The notes under the pieces were generated by a model. It was not told where the DNA came from, made no database searches, and saw only the letters and a program-made list of their open reading frames with translations. DNA of 64,000 nucleotides. Origin: Streptomyces ureilyticus. Its GTDB lineage: Bacteria; Actinomycetota; Actinomycetes; Streptomycetales; Streptomycetaceae. How positions within the stretch are numbered: position 1 is the first letter of the stretch; every line of letters begins with the position of its first letter. The stretch covers positions 32,714 through 96,713 of the forward strand of contig NZ_JAAKZX010000012.1 in the NCBI RefSeq assembly GCF_011045025.1, written 5' to 3'. Shown here piece after piece: positions 14,438 to 22,882 of this stretch. The position numbers were made by a program, and so were the translations under genes.

Positions 14438-15652
14438 ATGCTGTCCGCAGAATCCGCTGCCGTCATCCGTGCCACGCTGCCCGCCGTGGCCGGCGCACTC
14501 GACGAGATCACGACGCGCTTCTACGGCGCGATGTTCCGCGACCGGCCGGAACTGCTCGACGGGATGTTCAACCGCGGCAACCAGGCCAGCGGAGCCCAGC
14601 GGCGCGCGCTGGCCGGCTCGATCGCCGCCTTCGCGACGACGCTGCTCGATGATCCGGACAGCCGGCCGGACGCGCTGCTGGAGCGGATCGCGCACAAACA
14701 CGCCGCCGTCGGCGTCACCGACGACCAGTACACGATCGTGCACAAGTACCTGTTCGTCGCGATAGCCGAAGTACTCGGCGACGCCGTCACCCCTCAGGTG
14801 GCGGCCGCCTGGGACGAGGTGTACTGGCTGATGGCCGGTGCCCTGATCGGCCGTGAGGCCCGCCTGTACCAGGACGCGGGCGTGGAGCCCGGCCAGGTGT
14901 GGCGGCAGTGGACGGTCGTCGAGCGCCGCACCGAAACACCGGACGTGGTGTCCTTCGTCCTCCGCCCCGCCGACGGCGAACCGGCACCCAAGGCACGGGC
15001 GGGCCAGTACGTGAGCGTGCGGGTCCTGATGGCCGACGGGGTGCACCAGCTGCGCCAGTACAGCCTGTCCTCCGACCCGGGCGGGGAGCTGCGGCGGATC
15101 ACCGTCAAACGGGTCACCGGCACGGCCGACGCGCCGGACGGTGAGGTCTCCAACCTCCTGCACCACCAGATCCACGAGGGCGACGAACTGACCCTGTCCG
15201 CCCCCTTCGGAGACGTCTTCCTCGACGACCCGGCCGACGCCACCACTCCGGTCGTGCTGGTCTCCGCGGGCATCGGCGGCACCCCCATGACCAGCATCCT
15301 GGCCCACCTCGCCGCCCTCGGCTCCACCCGCCCGGTGCTGCTCCTGCACGCCGACCGCTCCCCCGCCGACCACGCCCTGCGCACCGAGACGGGCGCGTTG
15401 GTCGGGCAACTGCCGGGCGCCCGCGCGGTCTTCTGGTACGAGCAGCCCGGCCCGGAGGAACCCGACGCTCACGAGGGCCTGATGGACCTCTACGGAGTCG
15501 ACGTCCCCGAGAACGCCACGGTGTTCCTGTGCGGCCCGCTGCCGTTCATGCGCGACGTCCGCGCCCAGCTGCTGCGCGCCGGGGTTCCGGCACAGCGCAT
15601 CCGCTACGAAGTGTTCGGCCCGGACCTGTGGCTGCCCGGCACCGCGGCCTGA
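14438..15652 (+). CDS. hmp: Flavohemoprotein (nitric oxide dioxygenase)
   Basis: A 404-residue flavohemoglobin that converts NO and O2 to nitrate with NAD(P)H. The globin domain (residues 1-140) shows FYGAMF with the B10 Tyr, a distal-side Gln in FNRGNQASG, the proximal His in AHKHAAVGV and the following DDQYTIVHKYL. The reductase has the FAD motif RQYSLSSDP, the NAD-binding VSAGIGGTPMTSIL and the C-terminal FLCGPLPFMRDV with YEVFGP. Full length for the family. The ATG at 14438 begins the globin helix A; the frame is open to 14216 without homology. It stands alone under box 7, so induction by hypoxia or NO is likely; no NsrR-type site was identified. Confidence 0.93.
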   Translation: MLSAESAAVIRATLPAVAGALDEITTRFYGAMFRDRPELLDGMFNRGNQASGAQRRALAGSIAAFATTLLDDPDSRPDALLERIAHKHAAVGVTDDQYTIVHKYLFVAIAEVLGDAVTPQVAAAWDEVYWLMAGALIGREARLYQDAGVEPGQVWRQWTVVERRTETPDVVSFVLRPADGEPAPKARAGQYVSVRVLMADGVHQLRQYSLSSDPGGELRRITVKRVTGTADAPDGEVSNLLHHQIHEGDELTLSAPFGDVFLDDPADATTPVVLVSAGIGGTPMTSILAHLAALGSTRPVLLLHADRSPADHALRTETGALVGQLPGARAVFWYEQPGPEEPDAHEGLMDLYGVDVPENATVFLCGPLPFMRDVRAQLLRAGVPAQRIRYEVFGPDLWLPGTAA

Positions 15653-15692
15653 ACGGTGCCGAACGTCCCTACGTCCTGAGGAGGGGCCCGTA

Positions 15693-15950
15693 ATGACTGC
15701 CCGCCGTCACCGGCGAGGTGCGGATCGTGCGAGCCAGAGCTCAGCACGCGGAACGCCCCTGGTCGGCCACAGCCGACCTGCACGTCGGCAAGCGGCAGGT
15801 CGTCGTCCTCGCCGAAGAGGCCACGGGCACCGAACTCGTCGACCAACTCCAGGACGGCTGCGCCGCCAGACCGACGGGACCGTACACGCGTGGGACCACG
15901 GCCACTGGACAGCGGCCCCGCCGTGGCGCGGCGGCCAGCAGTCCGCGTGA
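15693..15950 (+). pseudogene. Ribosome hibernation (HPF/S30EA-like) protein, decayed
   Basis: A strong ribosome site (GAGGAGG) precedes the ATG at 15693, but the reading frame from it is arginine-rich nonsense. The neighbouring frame reads EVRIVRARAQHAERPWSATA and VVVLAEEATGTELVDQLQ. After a shift near 15855 the first frame gives RLRRQTDGTVHAWDHGHW and WRGGQQSA. Joined, these resemble the linker and end of actinobacterial hibernation-promoting factors, which end in an x-HW-x-A-x-RGG motif. At least two frameshifts and a 5' deletion are implied. Confidence 0.45.
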
Positions 15951-16272
15951 ATCCACAGTGGGCGCGGCCCGGTCAGGGACGGGCCACCGACCCGGGCCGT
16001 CGCCCCGCTCCCGTACCAGGCCCGGATCCGGGGCCATGAACATCTTCTTCACCACAGCGACCTTCAGGACATGGACATGGGAATGGCGCCGCGGGTCCGG
16101 TTCCGGCTTCCTTGCCGTCCTGCTTCCGCGCCGTCCATCGCTTCACGGCGCCATGTACAGCGACAAGGTGAGCAAGAGGGGGCAGTGGCCTTGGCTCAGC
16201 AGGCTCGCGATTTGCTGGGCCATTGGTACAGTCTATGGCGATCAGCCAAGACCGCAGAGAGGCCAACGGACC
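15951..16272. other. Intergenic stretch without a supported gene
   Basis: About 320 bases between the hibernation-factor remnant and the Lrp gene. Long open frames cross it on both strands but none shows domain-like sequence. The AT-richer patch TTGGTACAGTCTATGG at 16224-16239, 34 bases upstream of the Lrp ATG, is the best promoter or operator candidate for that gene. Confidence 0.4.
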
Positions 16273-16749
16273 ATGGCCGTCGACGAACTCGACACCCGCA
16301 TCCTGCGACTGCTCCTGGAGCAGCCCCGCACCAGCGTCCGCGAGTACGCCCGCATCCTCGGCATCGCCCGCGGCACGGTCCAGGCGCGCCTGGACCGGAT
16401 GGAGCGCGACGGCGTGATCACCGGCACGGGGCCCTCGCTCTCCCCCGCAGCGCTGGGCCACCCCGTGCTCGCCTTCGTGCACATCGAGGTCACCCAGGGC
16501 CATCTCGACGAGGTGGGCGATGCCCTGGCCGCCGTACCGGAGATCGTCGAGGCGTTCTCGATCACCGGCGGCGGTGACCTGCTGACGCGGGTCGTCGCGC
16601 GCGACAACGCCCATCTGGAGGATGTGATCCAGGCGCTGATCAGCATGCCGGGCGTCGTCCGCACGCGTACGGAGGTGGCGCTGCGCGAGCGCGTGCCGCA
16701 CCGGCTGCTGCCGCTCGTGGAGGCGGTCGGACGCGCGGCCAAGAACTGA
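16273..16749 (+). CDS. Lrp/AsnC-family transcriptional regulator
   Basis: A 158-residue regulator. The N-terminal HTH is clear: LDTRILRLLLEQPRTSVREY followed by ARILGIARGTVQARLDRMER. The C-terminal RAM (effector-binding) domain follows: FVHIEVTQGHLDEVGDALAA, VVEAFSITGGGDLL-type G-x-x-D-L-L, and VVRTRTEVALRERVP. Such proteins form octamers and respond to amino acids or related metabolites. The ATG at 16273 is directly before the HTH. No neighbouring amino-acid gene suggests its target; the following HAD phosphatase gene is 92 bases away. Confidence 0.9.
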   Translation: MAVDELDTRILRLLLEQPRTSVREYARILGIARGTVQARLDRMERDGVITGTGPSLSPAALGHPVLAFVHIEVTQGHLDEVGDALAAVPEIVEAFSITGGGDLLTRVVARDNAHLEDVIQALISMPGVVRTRTEVALRERVPHRLLPLVEAVGRAAKN

Positions 16750-16841
16750 CCGGTGACGCCAAAAGACCGGACGCCAAAAGACCGACCGGCGGCCGAGAGC
16801 AGTTCAACGGCCGATAACCCGCCCTTGGCATCCTGGAAGCC

Positions 16842-17537
16842 ATGAGCTCTCTCGGCGGAACCGCGGTCATCTTCGATCTCGACGGCACACTCGTGGACAG
16901 CGAGCCCAACTACTACGAGGCCGGACGTCAGACGCTCGCCGAGCACGGCGTCACGGATTTCACCTGGACGGACTTCGAGCAGTACGTCGGCATCAGCACC
17001 GCGGAGACGGTTGCTCACTGGAAGGAGCGATACGCCATCGAGGCCCCACGGGACGTGCTGCTCGCGGAGAAGAACCGGCGCTATCTGACGCTGGCCCGCA
17101 CCGCCACTCACGTCTACCCGGAGATGCGGAAGTTCGTGGAGCTGCTGGCCGCCGAGGACGTACGCATGGCCGTGGCCTCGGGTTCCTCGCGGGAGGCCAT
17201 CGAGGCGATCCTGTCGGGCACGGGCTTGGACGCCTCGCTGCGCACCGTCGTCTCGGCCGAGGAGGTTGCCCGGGGCAAGCCCGCTCCGGACGTCTTCCTG
17301 GAGGCGGCACACCGACTGGGAGCGGCCCCGGCGGACTGCGTGGTCCTCGAGGACGCCGCTCCGGGCGCGGCGGCGGCGCACGCGGCCGGGATGCGCTGCA
17401 TCGCGATCCCGTACCTGGCCGCGCAGGCCGACGATCCGGCGTTCGTCACGGCCGGGTTGCTGTTGCGCGAGGGCCAGAGTGAGTTCACGGCGCGGGCAGC
17501 GTACGACTGGCTCGTACGCTCGGCTCCGTCCTCCTGA
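16842..17537 (+). CDS. HAD-superfamily phosphatase (beta-phosphoglucomutase-like)
   Basis: A 231-residue HAD hydrolase of subfamily IA. Motif I is FDLDGTLVDSE (residues 11-21), with a helical cap between residues 22 and 90. Motif II is ASGSS, motif III GKPAPDVF and motif IV LEDAAPGAAAAHAAGM. The D-x-D nucleophile and acid are intact. Members dephosphorylate sugar phosphates or act as beta-phosphoglucomutase; which one cannot be told. The region just upstream contains a duplicated GACGCCAAAAGACCG (about 16756-16787). It is convergent with the alcohol dehydrogenase gene, 36 bases apart. Confidence 0.88.
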   Translation: MSSLGGTAVIFDLDGTLVDSEPNYYEAGRQTLAEHGVTDFTWTDFEQYVGISTAETVAHWKERYAIEAPRDVLLAEKNRRYLTLARTATHVYPEMRKFVELLAAEDVRMAVASGSSREAIEAILSGTGLDASLRTVVSAEEVARGKPAPDVFLEAAHRLGAAPADCVVLEDAAPGAAAAHAAGMRCIAIPYLAAQADDPAFVTAGLLLREGQSEFTARAAYDWLVRSAPSS

Positions 17538-17573
17538 CCCGCCGACAACCGGCCCCTTGATTCACGGCTGAGT

Positions 17574-18764
17574 TCACGGCTGGAAGAGGATCTTCACCGC
17601 TTCCTCCTGCTTGCGCTGGAAGATCTCGTACGCGTGCGGGGCCTCCTCCAGCGGGAGCCGGTGGGTGGCGAAGCCGTCGACTCCGAGGGGGTCCTCGTCG
17701 GTGAGCAGCGGCAGGATGTCGTCGACCCAGCGCCGTACGTTCGCCTGGCCCATCCTCAGCTGGATCTGCTTGTCGAACATCGTCATCAGCGGCAGCGGCG
17801 AGGCCATGCCGCCGTAGACCCCGCTCAGCGAGATCGTGCCGCCGCGCCGCACCAGCTCGATCGCGGTGAGGAGCGCGGCCAGCCGGTCGGTGCCGGCCCG
17901 TTCGGCGAGCCGGGCGGCCCACGCGCGGGGCAGCATCGCGGACATCTGCTGGGCGGTCCGCCCGACGGGACTGCCGTGGGCCTCCGTTCCCACGGCGTCG
18001 ATCACGGCGTCGGGGCCCCGGCCGTCGGTCCGGTCGCGGATCTCCTCGATGAGTTCCTTGCGTCCCTCGTACCGCCGCAGGTCGTACGTCTCCACGCCCC
18101 GCTCGCGCGCCCGCCGCAGCCGCTCCGACACCAGGTCGACGCCCATGACGATCTCGGCCCGCTGGAGCCGGGCGATCCGGCAGCACATGTCGCCGATCGG
18201 TCCGAGGCCGAGGACGGCGACGGAGCCGCCGGGCGGGATGTCGGCGTACTGCACGGCCTGCCAGGCCGTAGGCAGGACGTCCGAGAGGTAGACGTAACGG
18301 TCGTCCGGCGGCCCGTCCGGTACCTTGATCGGCCCGAACTGGGCCTGCGGGACCCGTAGATACTCGGCCTGGGCGCCCGGCACACCGCCGTACAGCCTGG
18401 TGTAGCCGAACAGGGCCGCGCCCATGCCCGAGTCGTGCACCTGGGTGGTTTCGCACTGCGTGGGCAGCCCGGCGCCGCACATCCAGCAGTGCCCGCAGGC
18501 GATCTGGAACGGCACGACGACCCGGTCGCCGGGCTTCAGCCCGGTCACCTCGGAGCCCACCTCCTCGACCACGCCGATGGGTTCGTGCCCGAGGATGTCC
18601 CCCGGTGTCATGAACGGGGTGAGCACCTCGTAGAGATGCAGATCGGAGCCGCAGAGCCCGCTGGAGGTAATGCGTACGATCGCGTCCGTCGGTTCCTCGA
18701 TCTCCGGGACGGGTACGGTCTCCACCCGTACCTCGCGCTTGCCCTGCCAGGTCACGGCCCTCAT
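17574..18764 (-). CDS. Zinc-dependent alcohol dehydrogenase (formaldehyde dehydrogenase-like)
   Basis: A 396-residue medium-chain dehydrogenase. The catalytic zinc ligands are in GLCGSDLHLYE and LGHEPIGVVEEVG. The structural zinc site is the four-cysteine ACGHCWMCGAGLPTQCE. The NAD-binding fold has VLGLGPIGDMCCRIARL. The length and the insertion after the NAD domain resemble the glutathione-independent formaldehyde dehydrogenase group (FdhA-like), but the substrate is not certain. The ATG at 18764 has AAGGGAG six bases upstream. It faces the HAD gene and stands 157 bases from the epimerase gene upstream on the same strand. Confidence 0.9.
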   Translation of the reverse strand: MRAVTWQGKREVRVETVPVPEIEEPTDAIVRITSSGLCGSDLHLYEVLTPFMTPGDILGHEPIGVVEEVGSEVTGLKPGDRVVVPFQIACGHCWMCGAGLPTQCETTQVHDSGMGAALFGYTRLYGGVPGAQAEYLRVPQAQFGPIKVPDGPPDDRYVYLSDVLPTAWQAVQYADIPPGGSVAVLGLGPIGDMCCRIARLQRAEIVMGVDLVSERLRRARERGVETYDLRRYEGRKELIEEIRDRTDGRGPDAVIDAVGTEAHGSPVGRTAQQMSAMLPRAWAARLAERAGTDRLAALLTAIELVRRGGTISLSGVYGGMASPLPLMTMFDKQIQLRMGQANVRRWVDDILPLLTDEDPLGVDGFATHRLPLEEAPHAYEIFQRKQEEAVKILFQP

Positions 18765-18921
18765 CGTGCGCTCCCTTCACCGCTGCTCGTCGGCTGCCCC
18801 AGCCGTCGGCTGCTCGCCCGGCTGCTCGTCGTCGCCGGAGGCGCTCGGCGAGTACCCGCCTTCGCGACGCTCACCCGTTGACGGGCCACCTGTCGGGGGA
18901 CTCACCTGCCGAGGGGCCGGA

Positions 18922-19950
18922 TCAGCCGACCTTCTGGCCGACCAGCGGGGCGGTCTCCTCGCCGGCGCCCTCGCGCATGCCCTGGAGGACTTCCTCGACC
19001 GCCTCGATGGCGGTGTACCGCGGCCGCCAGCCCAGCTCGTGGCGGGCCCGGGTGCAGTCCATGAGGGGCAGCCGCAGCACCGCGTCGAACAGTTGCGGCG
19101 AGGCGGGCACCAGGTGCAGGCCCCAGGCCGCGGCGAGGGCGGACCGCGCCGCCTTGCGGGGCATCCGCACCAGCCGGGAATGGAACAGCTCGCCCAACAC
19201 CTCGGCGTCCAGCGGCGGTTCGGCCGCCAGGTTGAAGGCGCCACGGACATCGCTCGTCACGGCGAGCCGGTACGCCTCGGCCGCGTCCTCGGTGTGCAGG
19301 GCCTGTACGCGCAGCCCGCGGACGTCGGGCAGTACGGGCAGCAGCTCGGGCCGGGCCAGCGGACCGGGCTTGAAGCGTCCGGCGAAAAGACGGCGCTGCT
19401 GGCTCCCCGACTCCTCCTTGAAGAGGAACGCGGGCCGCATACGGACCACGCGTGTCTCCGGCCGCTCGTACTCGAAGGTGTCCAACACCCGCTCCACATA
19501 GGCCTTTTCACGGCAGTACGCCGCTTCCGGCCAGCCGTGCGTCGGCCAGGACTCGTCCACGGCACGCTCCCTCGGGCCCGGCGAGTAGGCGCCGACCGAG
19601 GAGGCGTACACCAGCGCCGGCACCTTGGCCGCGGCCGCCGCGTGGAACACCTTCACGCTGCCGAGCACATTGGTGCGCCAGGTGACCGCCGGGTCCCGGG
19701 CGGGCTGCAGCTTCCAGGCCAGATGGACGACGACGTCGGCGCCCTCAAAGTGCTTGGTCAGCTCGGACTCGGCCGTCAGATCCACCGCGGCCCACCTGGC
19801 CGACGACACCGGCGGCTCGTCGGGCAGCCTGCGCGCGATGCCGAGCACGGAGTCCACCTGCGGATCCTCGCTCAGATGACGCATCACGCTGGTGCCCACG
19901 TTCCCGGTGGCCCCGGTGACGACGACCCGCAGTCCGGTTGCACTGCTCAT
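18922..19950 (-). CDS. NAD-dependent epimerase/dehydratase (extended SDR)
   Basis: A 342-residue extended short-chain dehydrogenase. It starts with VVVTGATGNVGTSVMRHL, the G-x-x-G-x-x-G dinucleotide loop, and has the active-site YCREK (Y-x3-K) about residue 150 with the upstream SSVGAYSPG serine. A C-terminal substrate domain ends LGWRPRYTAIEAVEEVL. It probably acts on a nucleotide sugar or similar substrate. The ATG at 19950 has GGAGAGGAG six bases upstream, which overrules the longer open frame to 20394. It is divergent from the F420/PPOX-type gene. Confidence 0.87.
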   Translation of the reverse strand: MSSATGLRVVVTGATGNVGTSVMRHLSEDPQVDSVLGIARRLPDEPPVSSARWAAVDLTAESELTKHFEGADVVVHLAWKLQPARDPAVTWRTNVLGSVKVFHAAAAAKVPALVYASSVGAYSPGPRERAVDESWPTHGWPEAAYCREKAYVERVLDTFEYERPETRVVRMRPAFLFKEESGSQQRRLFAGRFKPGPLARPELLPVLPDVRGLRVQALHTEDAAEAYRLAVTSDVRGAFNLAAEPPLDAEVLGELFHSRLVRMPRKAARSALAAAWGLHLVPASPQLFDAVLRLPLMDCTRARHELGWRPRYTAIEAVEEVLQGMREGAGEETAPLVGQKVG

Positions 19951-20101
19951 GATCGGCTCCTCTCCTGGCTCCGTCACGTGACGCGTTCCCCCTGCGCGGG
20001 AGGCAAACGTGGTGGCAGCGTGGGGCCGCAGCCCATGGATCGGTATCACGTGGCCGTGCACCATATGAGGAACGCGGAGATCACGACCAGCAGGAGGATT
20101 T

Positions 20102-20527
20102 ATGTCGAAGCCACCGCTCCCCGAGGCCGCCGTCGCCATGCTGAAGAAGCCCAACCCGGCTGTCATCGCCACGGTGCGCTCCGACGGGCAGCCGGTGTCC
20201 ACGGCCACCTGGTACCTCTGGGAGGACGACGGGCGGGTGCTGGTCAACATGGACGAGGGCCGCAAGCGGCTCGACCACATGCGCAACGATCCCCGCGTCA
20301 CGCTGACGGTGCTCGACGAGGGCAACTGGTACACGCACATCACGCTCATCGGCCGGGTGGTGGAGATCCGCGACGACGAGGGCCTGGCCGACATCGACCG
20401 GTTGTCGCGGCACTACGGCGGTCGCCCGTACCCGCAACGGGACCGCGCCCGCGTCAGCGCCTGGCTGGAGATCGACCGCTGGCACGGCTGGGGCGACCTC
20501 CGGGACAGCGACCAGGCGGCCGGTTGA
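20102..20527 (+). CDS. PPOX-class, probably F420-dependent oxidoreductase
   Basis: A 141-residue split-barrel protein. NPAVIATVRSDGQPVSTATW, then YLWEDDGRVLVNMDEGRKRL and DPRVTLTVLDEGNWYTHITL follow the pattern of actinobacterial F420-binding PPOX enzymes, with the conserved W-Y-x-W-E and the R-K-x-x-N/H-x-R segment. Such proteins reduce quinones or biliverdin-like compounds with F420H2. The ATG at 20102 follows AGGAGG. It ends 25 bases before the convergent TetR gene. Confidence 0.85.
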   Translation: MSKPPLPEAAVAMLKKPNPAVIATVRSDGQPVSTATWYLWEDDGRVLVNMDEGRKRLDHMRNDPRVTLTVLDEGNWYTHITLIGRVVEIRDDEGLADIDRLSRHYGGRPYPQRDRARVSAWLEIDRWHGWGDLRDSDQAAG

Positions 20528-20551
20528 GCATCGCCCCTCGACGGCGCCCGC

Positions 20552-21130
20552 TCATCGCCCCGGAGCGCCGGCGCGCAGGCCGTCCATGACGAGGTCCATG
20601 AGTCGCCCGGCGCGGTCCTGCCAGTCCCCCTGGGGATCGATGTGCCAGAGGCCGGTGATGGCGAGGATGAAGTCGTCGTTGGTCACCCCGGGGCGGATGG
20701 TGCCGGCCTCCTCGTTCGCCTTCAGCAGGAGCGCGACGGCCTCGCTCACCGGGCCGTGCCCCGGTCGCGCAGGCCCCCCGGGCGCACTGGTCGCTTTGCT
20801 CATGGCGTCGGCCAGCCCCGCCTTGGCCATGGCGTACTCGGCCAGGCGGTCCATCCACTCGCGCAGCGCCTGGTCCGGTGCGCGGGTCTGCAGCAATTGG
20901 GCCGCGGCGTCGGCGACCTGCTGCATTTCGTGGCGATACACCTCCAGGACGAGAGCTTCGCGGCTGGGGAAGTTCCGGTAGAACGTGCCCTGCCCGACCC
21001 CCGCCTTCTTCGCGATCGAGCTCAGCGGAGCATCTGCTGAACGGGTCAGCTCCACCAGGGCCACTTCAAGGATGCGCTCGCGATTCCGTTGCGCGTCCGA
21101 GCGCATTGGCGCGTCATTTCTGTCCTGCAC
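20552..21130 (-). CDS. TetR-family repressor, divergent from molybdenum hydroxylase operon
   Basis: A 192-residue TetR regulator. The HTH is ILEVALVELTRSADAPLSSI followed by AKKAGVGQGTFYRNFPSREA. The C-terminal part belongs to the group with an SbtR-like domain (helical segment PDQALREWMDRLAEYAMAKA). The start is a GTG at 21130 after AAGGGGGA. The 200 bases to the divergent oxidoreductase operon contain two identical 14-bp palindromes; autoregulation plus control of the operon is the natural reading. The inducing ligand is probably an aldehyde or aromatic substrate of that enzyme (inference). Confidence 0.9.
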   Translation of the reverse strand: MQDRNDAPMRSDAQRNRERILEVALVELTRSADAPLSSIAKKAGVGQGTFYRNFPSREALVLEVYRHEMQQVADAAAQLLQTRAPDQALREWMDRLAEYAMAKAGLADAMSKATSAPGGPARPGHGPVSEAVALLLKANEEAGTIRPGVTNDDFILAITGLWHIDPQGDWQDRAGRLMDLVMDGLRAGAPGR

Positions 21131-21173
21131 CCGTCCCCCTTCCAGGAATCACGTCAGGGCCTCCCTTGCTAAG

Positions 21174-21217
21174 CGGACAGCTGTCCGTTAGGTTTCTGAC
21201 TACCGGACAGCTGTCCG
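21174..21217. promoter_or_regulatory. Twin TetR operators
   Basis: CGGACAGCTGTCCG occurs twice, at 21174-21187 and 21204-21217, each a perfect palindrome, with centres 30 bases apart (about three helical turns). They lie 43 bases upstream of the TetR start and 113 bases upstream of the oxidoreductase operon. Identical sites on the same face of the helix fit two TetR dimers. Confidence 0.75.
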
Positions 21218-21329
21218 CTTAAGTCCACTCTAACCGCGGACACCCCTGCGCGAACGGCCGGAACTGTTCGCCGACCCGCATCGTCCCGTCCGGCTTCGAC
21301 GCGCACACCCACGCGAAGGAAGGCCGCCC

Positions 21330-21893
21330 ATGACCCCAGTTCCCCCGACGTACAGCGCCATCACCCTCAACATCAATGGCGAGAAGTACACCCTGCCCGT
21401 CGACCACCGCACCACCCTGCTCGACGCACTGCGCGAGCATCTCGACCTGACAGGTACCAAGAAAGGCTGCGACCAAGGTCAGTGCGGTGCCTGCACGTTA
21501 CTGATCGACGGACGCCGTGCCGTCTCCTGTCTCCAGCTCGCGGTGGCCGCCGAGGGGCGCGAGATCACCACCATCGAAGGCGTCGCCGAGGGCGAGCAAC
21601 TGCACCCCGTACAGCAGGCGTTCCTCGATCTCGACGGCTATCAGTGCGGCTACTGCACTCCGGGCCAGATCTGTTCGGCCCTCGGCATGATCGAGGAACA
21701 CGCGGCGGGATGGCCGAGCGCCGTCACCGACGACGTACGACCTGAAGCGGGGCCCCCACCGCTCAGCGCGGACGAGATCCGGGAGCGGATGAGCGGCAAC
21801 CTGTGCCGCTGCGGCGCATACGTGTCCATCGTGCAGGCAGTCGCACAGGCGGCAGGGGCGCAGACGGCCGAGGCCGAGGAGGCAGCCGCATGA
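21330..21893 (+). CDS. Molybdenum hydroxylase, 2Fe-2S subunit
   Basis: A 187-residue iron-sulfur subunit of a xanthine-dehydrogenase-family enzyme. The plant-type cluster motif is GCDQGQCGACTLLIDG (Cys47, 52, 55, then Cys67), and the second cluster has QCGYCTPGQ (Cys106, 109) and NLCRCGAY. It passes electrons from the molybdenum site to FAD. No Tat signal is evident, so the complex is probably cytoplasmic, unlike the periplasmic PaoABC of E. coli, which it otherwise resembles. First gene of the operon; its stop overlaps the next ATG. Confidence 0.92.
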   Translation: MTPVPPTYSAITLNINGEKYTLPVDHRTTLLDALREHLDLTGTKKGCDQGQCGACTLLIDGRRAVSCLQLAVAAEGREITTIEGVAEGEQLHPVQQAFLDLDGYQCGYCTPGQICSALGMIEEHAAGWPSAVTDDVRPEAGPPPLSADEIRERMSGNLCRCGAYVSIVQAVAQAAGAQTAEAEEAAA

Positions 21894-22882
21894 GGGAGTT
21901 CGGCTATCAGCGCGTCCTCGATGTCTCCGGCGCGGTCGCGCTGCTCGACGCCGATCCGGATGCGCGCTTCCTCGGCGGCGGCACCAACCTCGTCGACTTG
22001 ATGAAGACCGGCGTGGAACGGCCGGCGCGGCTCGTCGACGTACGCGAACTGCCCCTCGACCGGATCGAGTCGACGAGAGACGGCGGTCTGCGCATCGGCG
22101 CCACCGTCACCAACAGCGACCTCGCCGCGCACCCCGAAGTCCGGCGCCACTACCCGGCGTTGACGCAGGCCGTGCTGGCCGGCGCCTCCGGGCAACTGCG
22201 CAACATGGCCACCGTCGGCGGCAATCTGCTCCAGCGCACCCGCTGCGGCTACTTCACCGACGTGACCAAGCCGTGCAACAAGCGCGTCCCCGGCAGCGGA
22301 TGCCCCGCCATCGAGGGCGAGCACCACAACCACGCCATCCTCGGCGCCTCCGACCACTGCGTGGCCACCCACCCTTCGGACATGGCGGTGGCGCTCACCG
22401 CCTTCGACACCGTCGTTGCGTACGAAACCGCCGACGGGCCGGGCGAGTTGCCGCTCGCCGACTTCTATCTGCCCGTGGGCGACACCCCGCATCTGGAGAC
22501 CGCGCTGCCGCCGGGAGCGCTGATCACCGGCGTCACGCTGCCGCCCGCGCCCACAGCCGCCAACTCCCGCTACCGCAAGGTGCGCGAGCGTGCCTCGTAC
22601 GCCTTCGCGATCGGCTCGATCGCCGCCGCGCTCGACGTCGAGGACGGGCTCGTACGCGACGTGCGCCTGGCTTTCGGGGCGGTCGCGTCCCGGCCGTGGC
22701 GAGCCCGGGCGGCCGAGCGGGCGCTGACCGGGGGTCCGGCGACGGCCGATGCCTTCGCCGCCGCCGCGGACGCCGAACTGGCGGCCGCCAGGCCGCTGCC
22801 CCACAACGCCTACAAGGTGACGCTGATGCGCAACCTGGTCGTGGCCGTGCTGACCGAACTCGCCGAGGAGGCCTCCCGATGA
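21890..22882 (+). CDS. Molybdenum hydroxylase, FAD subunit with extra 4Fe-4S motif
   Basis: A 330-residue FAD subunit. DARFLGGGTNLVDLMKTGVE and GASGQLRNMATVGGNLLQRT are the FAD-binding loops of the family. Between them and the C-terminal domain is a cysteine-rich insert, TRCGYFTDVTKPCNKRVPGS followed by GCPA, which in PaoB-type subunits carries a [4Fe-4S] cluster. This points to a PaoABC-like aldehyde oxidoreductase and away from plain xanthine dehydrogenase. The ATG at 21890 overlaps the upstream stop (ATGA), implying coupling; the downstream subunit overlaps in the same way. Confidence 0.92.
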   Translation: MREFGYQRVLDVSGAVALLDADPDARFLGGGTNLVDLMKTGVERPARLVDVRELPLDRIESTRDGGLRIGATVTNSDLAAHPEVRRHYPALTQAVLAGASGQLRNMATVGGNLLQRTRCGYFTDVTKPCNKRVPGSGCPAIEGEHHNHAILGASDHCVATHPSDMAVALTAFDTVVAYETADGPGELPLADFYLPVGDTPHLETALPPGALITGVTLPPAPTAANSRYRKVRERASYAFAIGSIAAALDVEDGLVRDVRLAFGAVASRPWRARAAERALTGGPATADAFAAAADAELAAARPLPHNAYKVTLMRNLVVAVLTELAEEASR

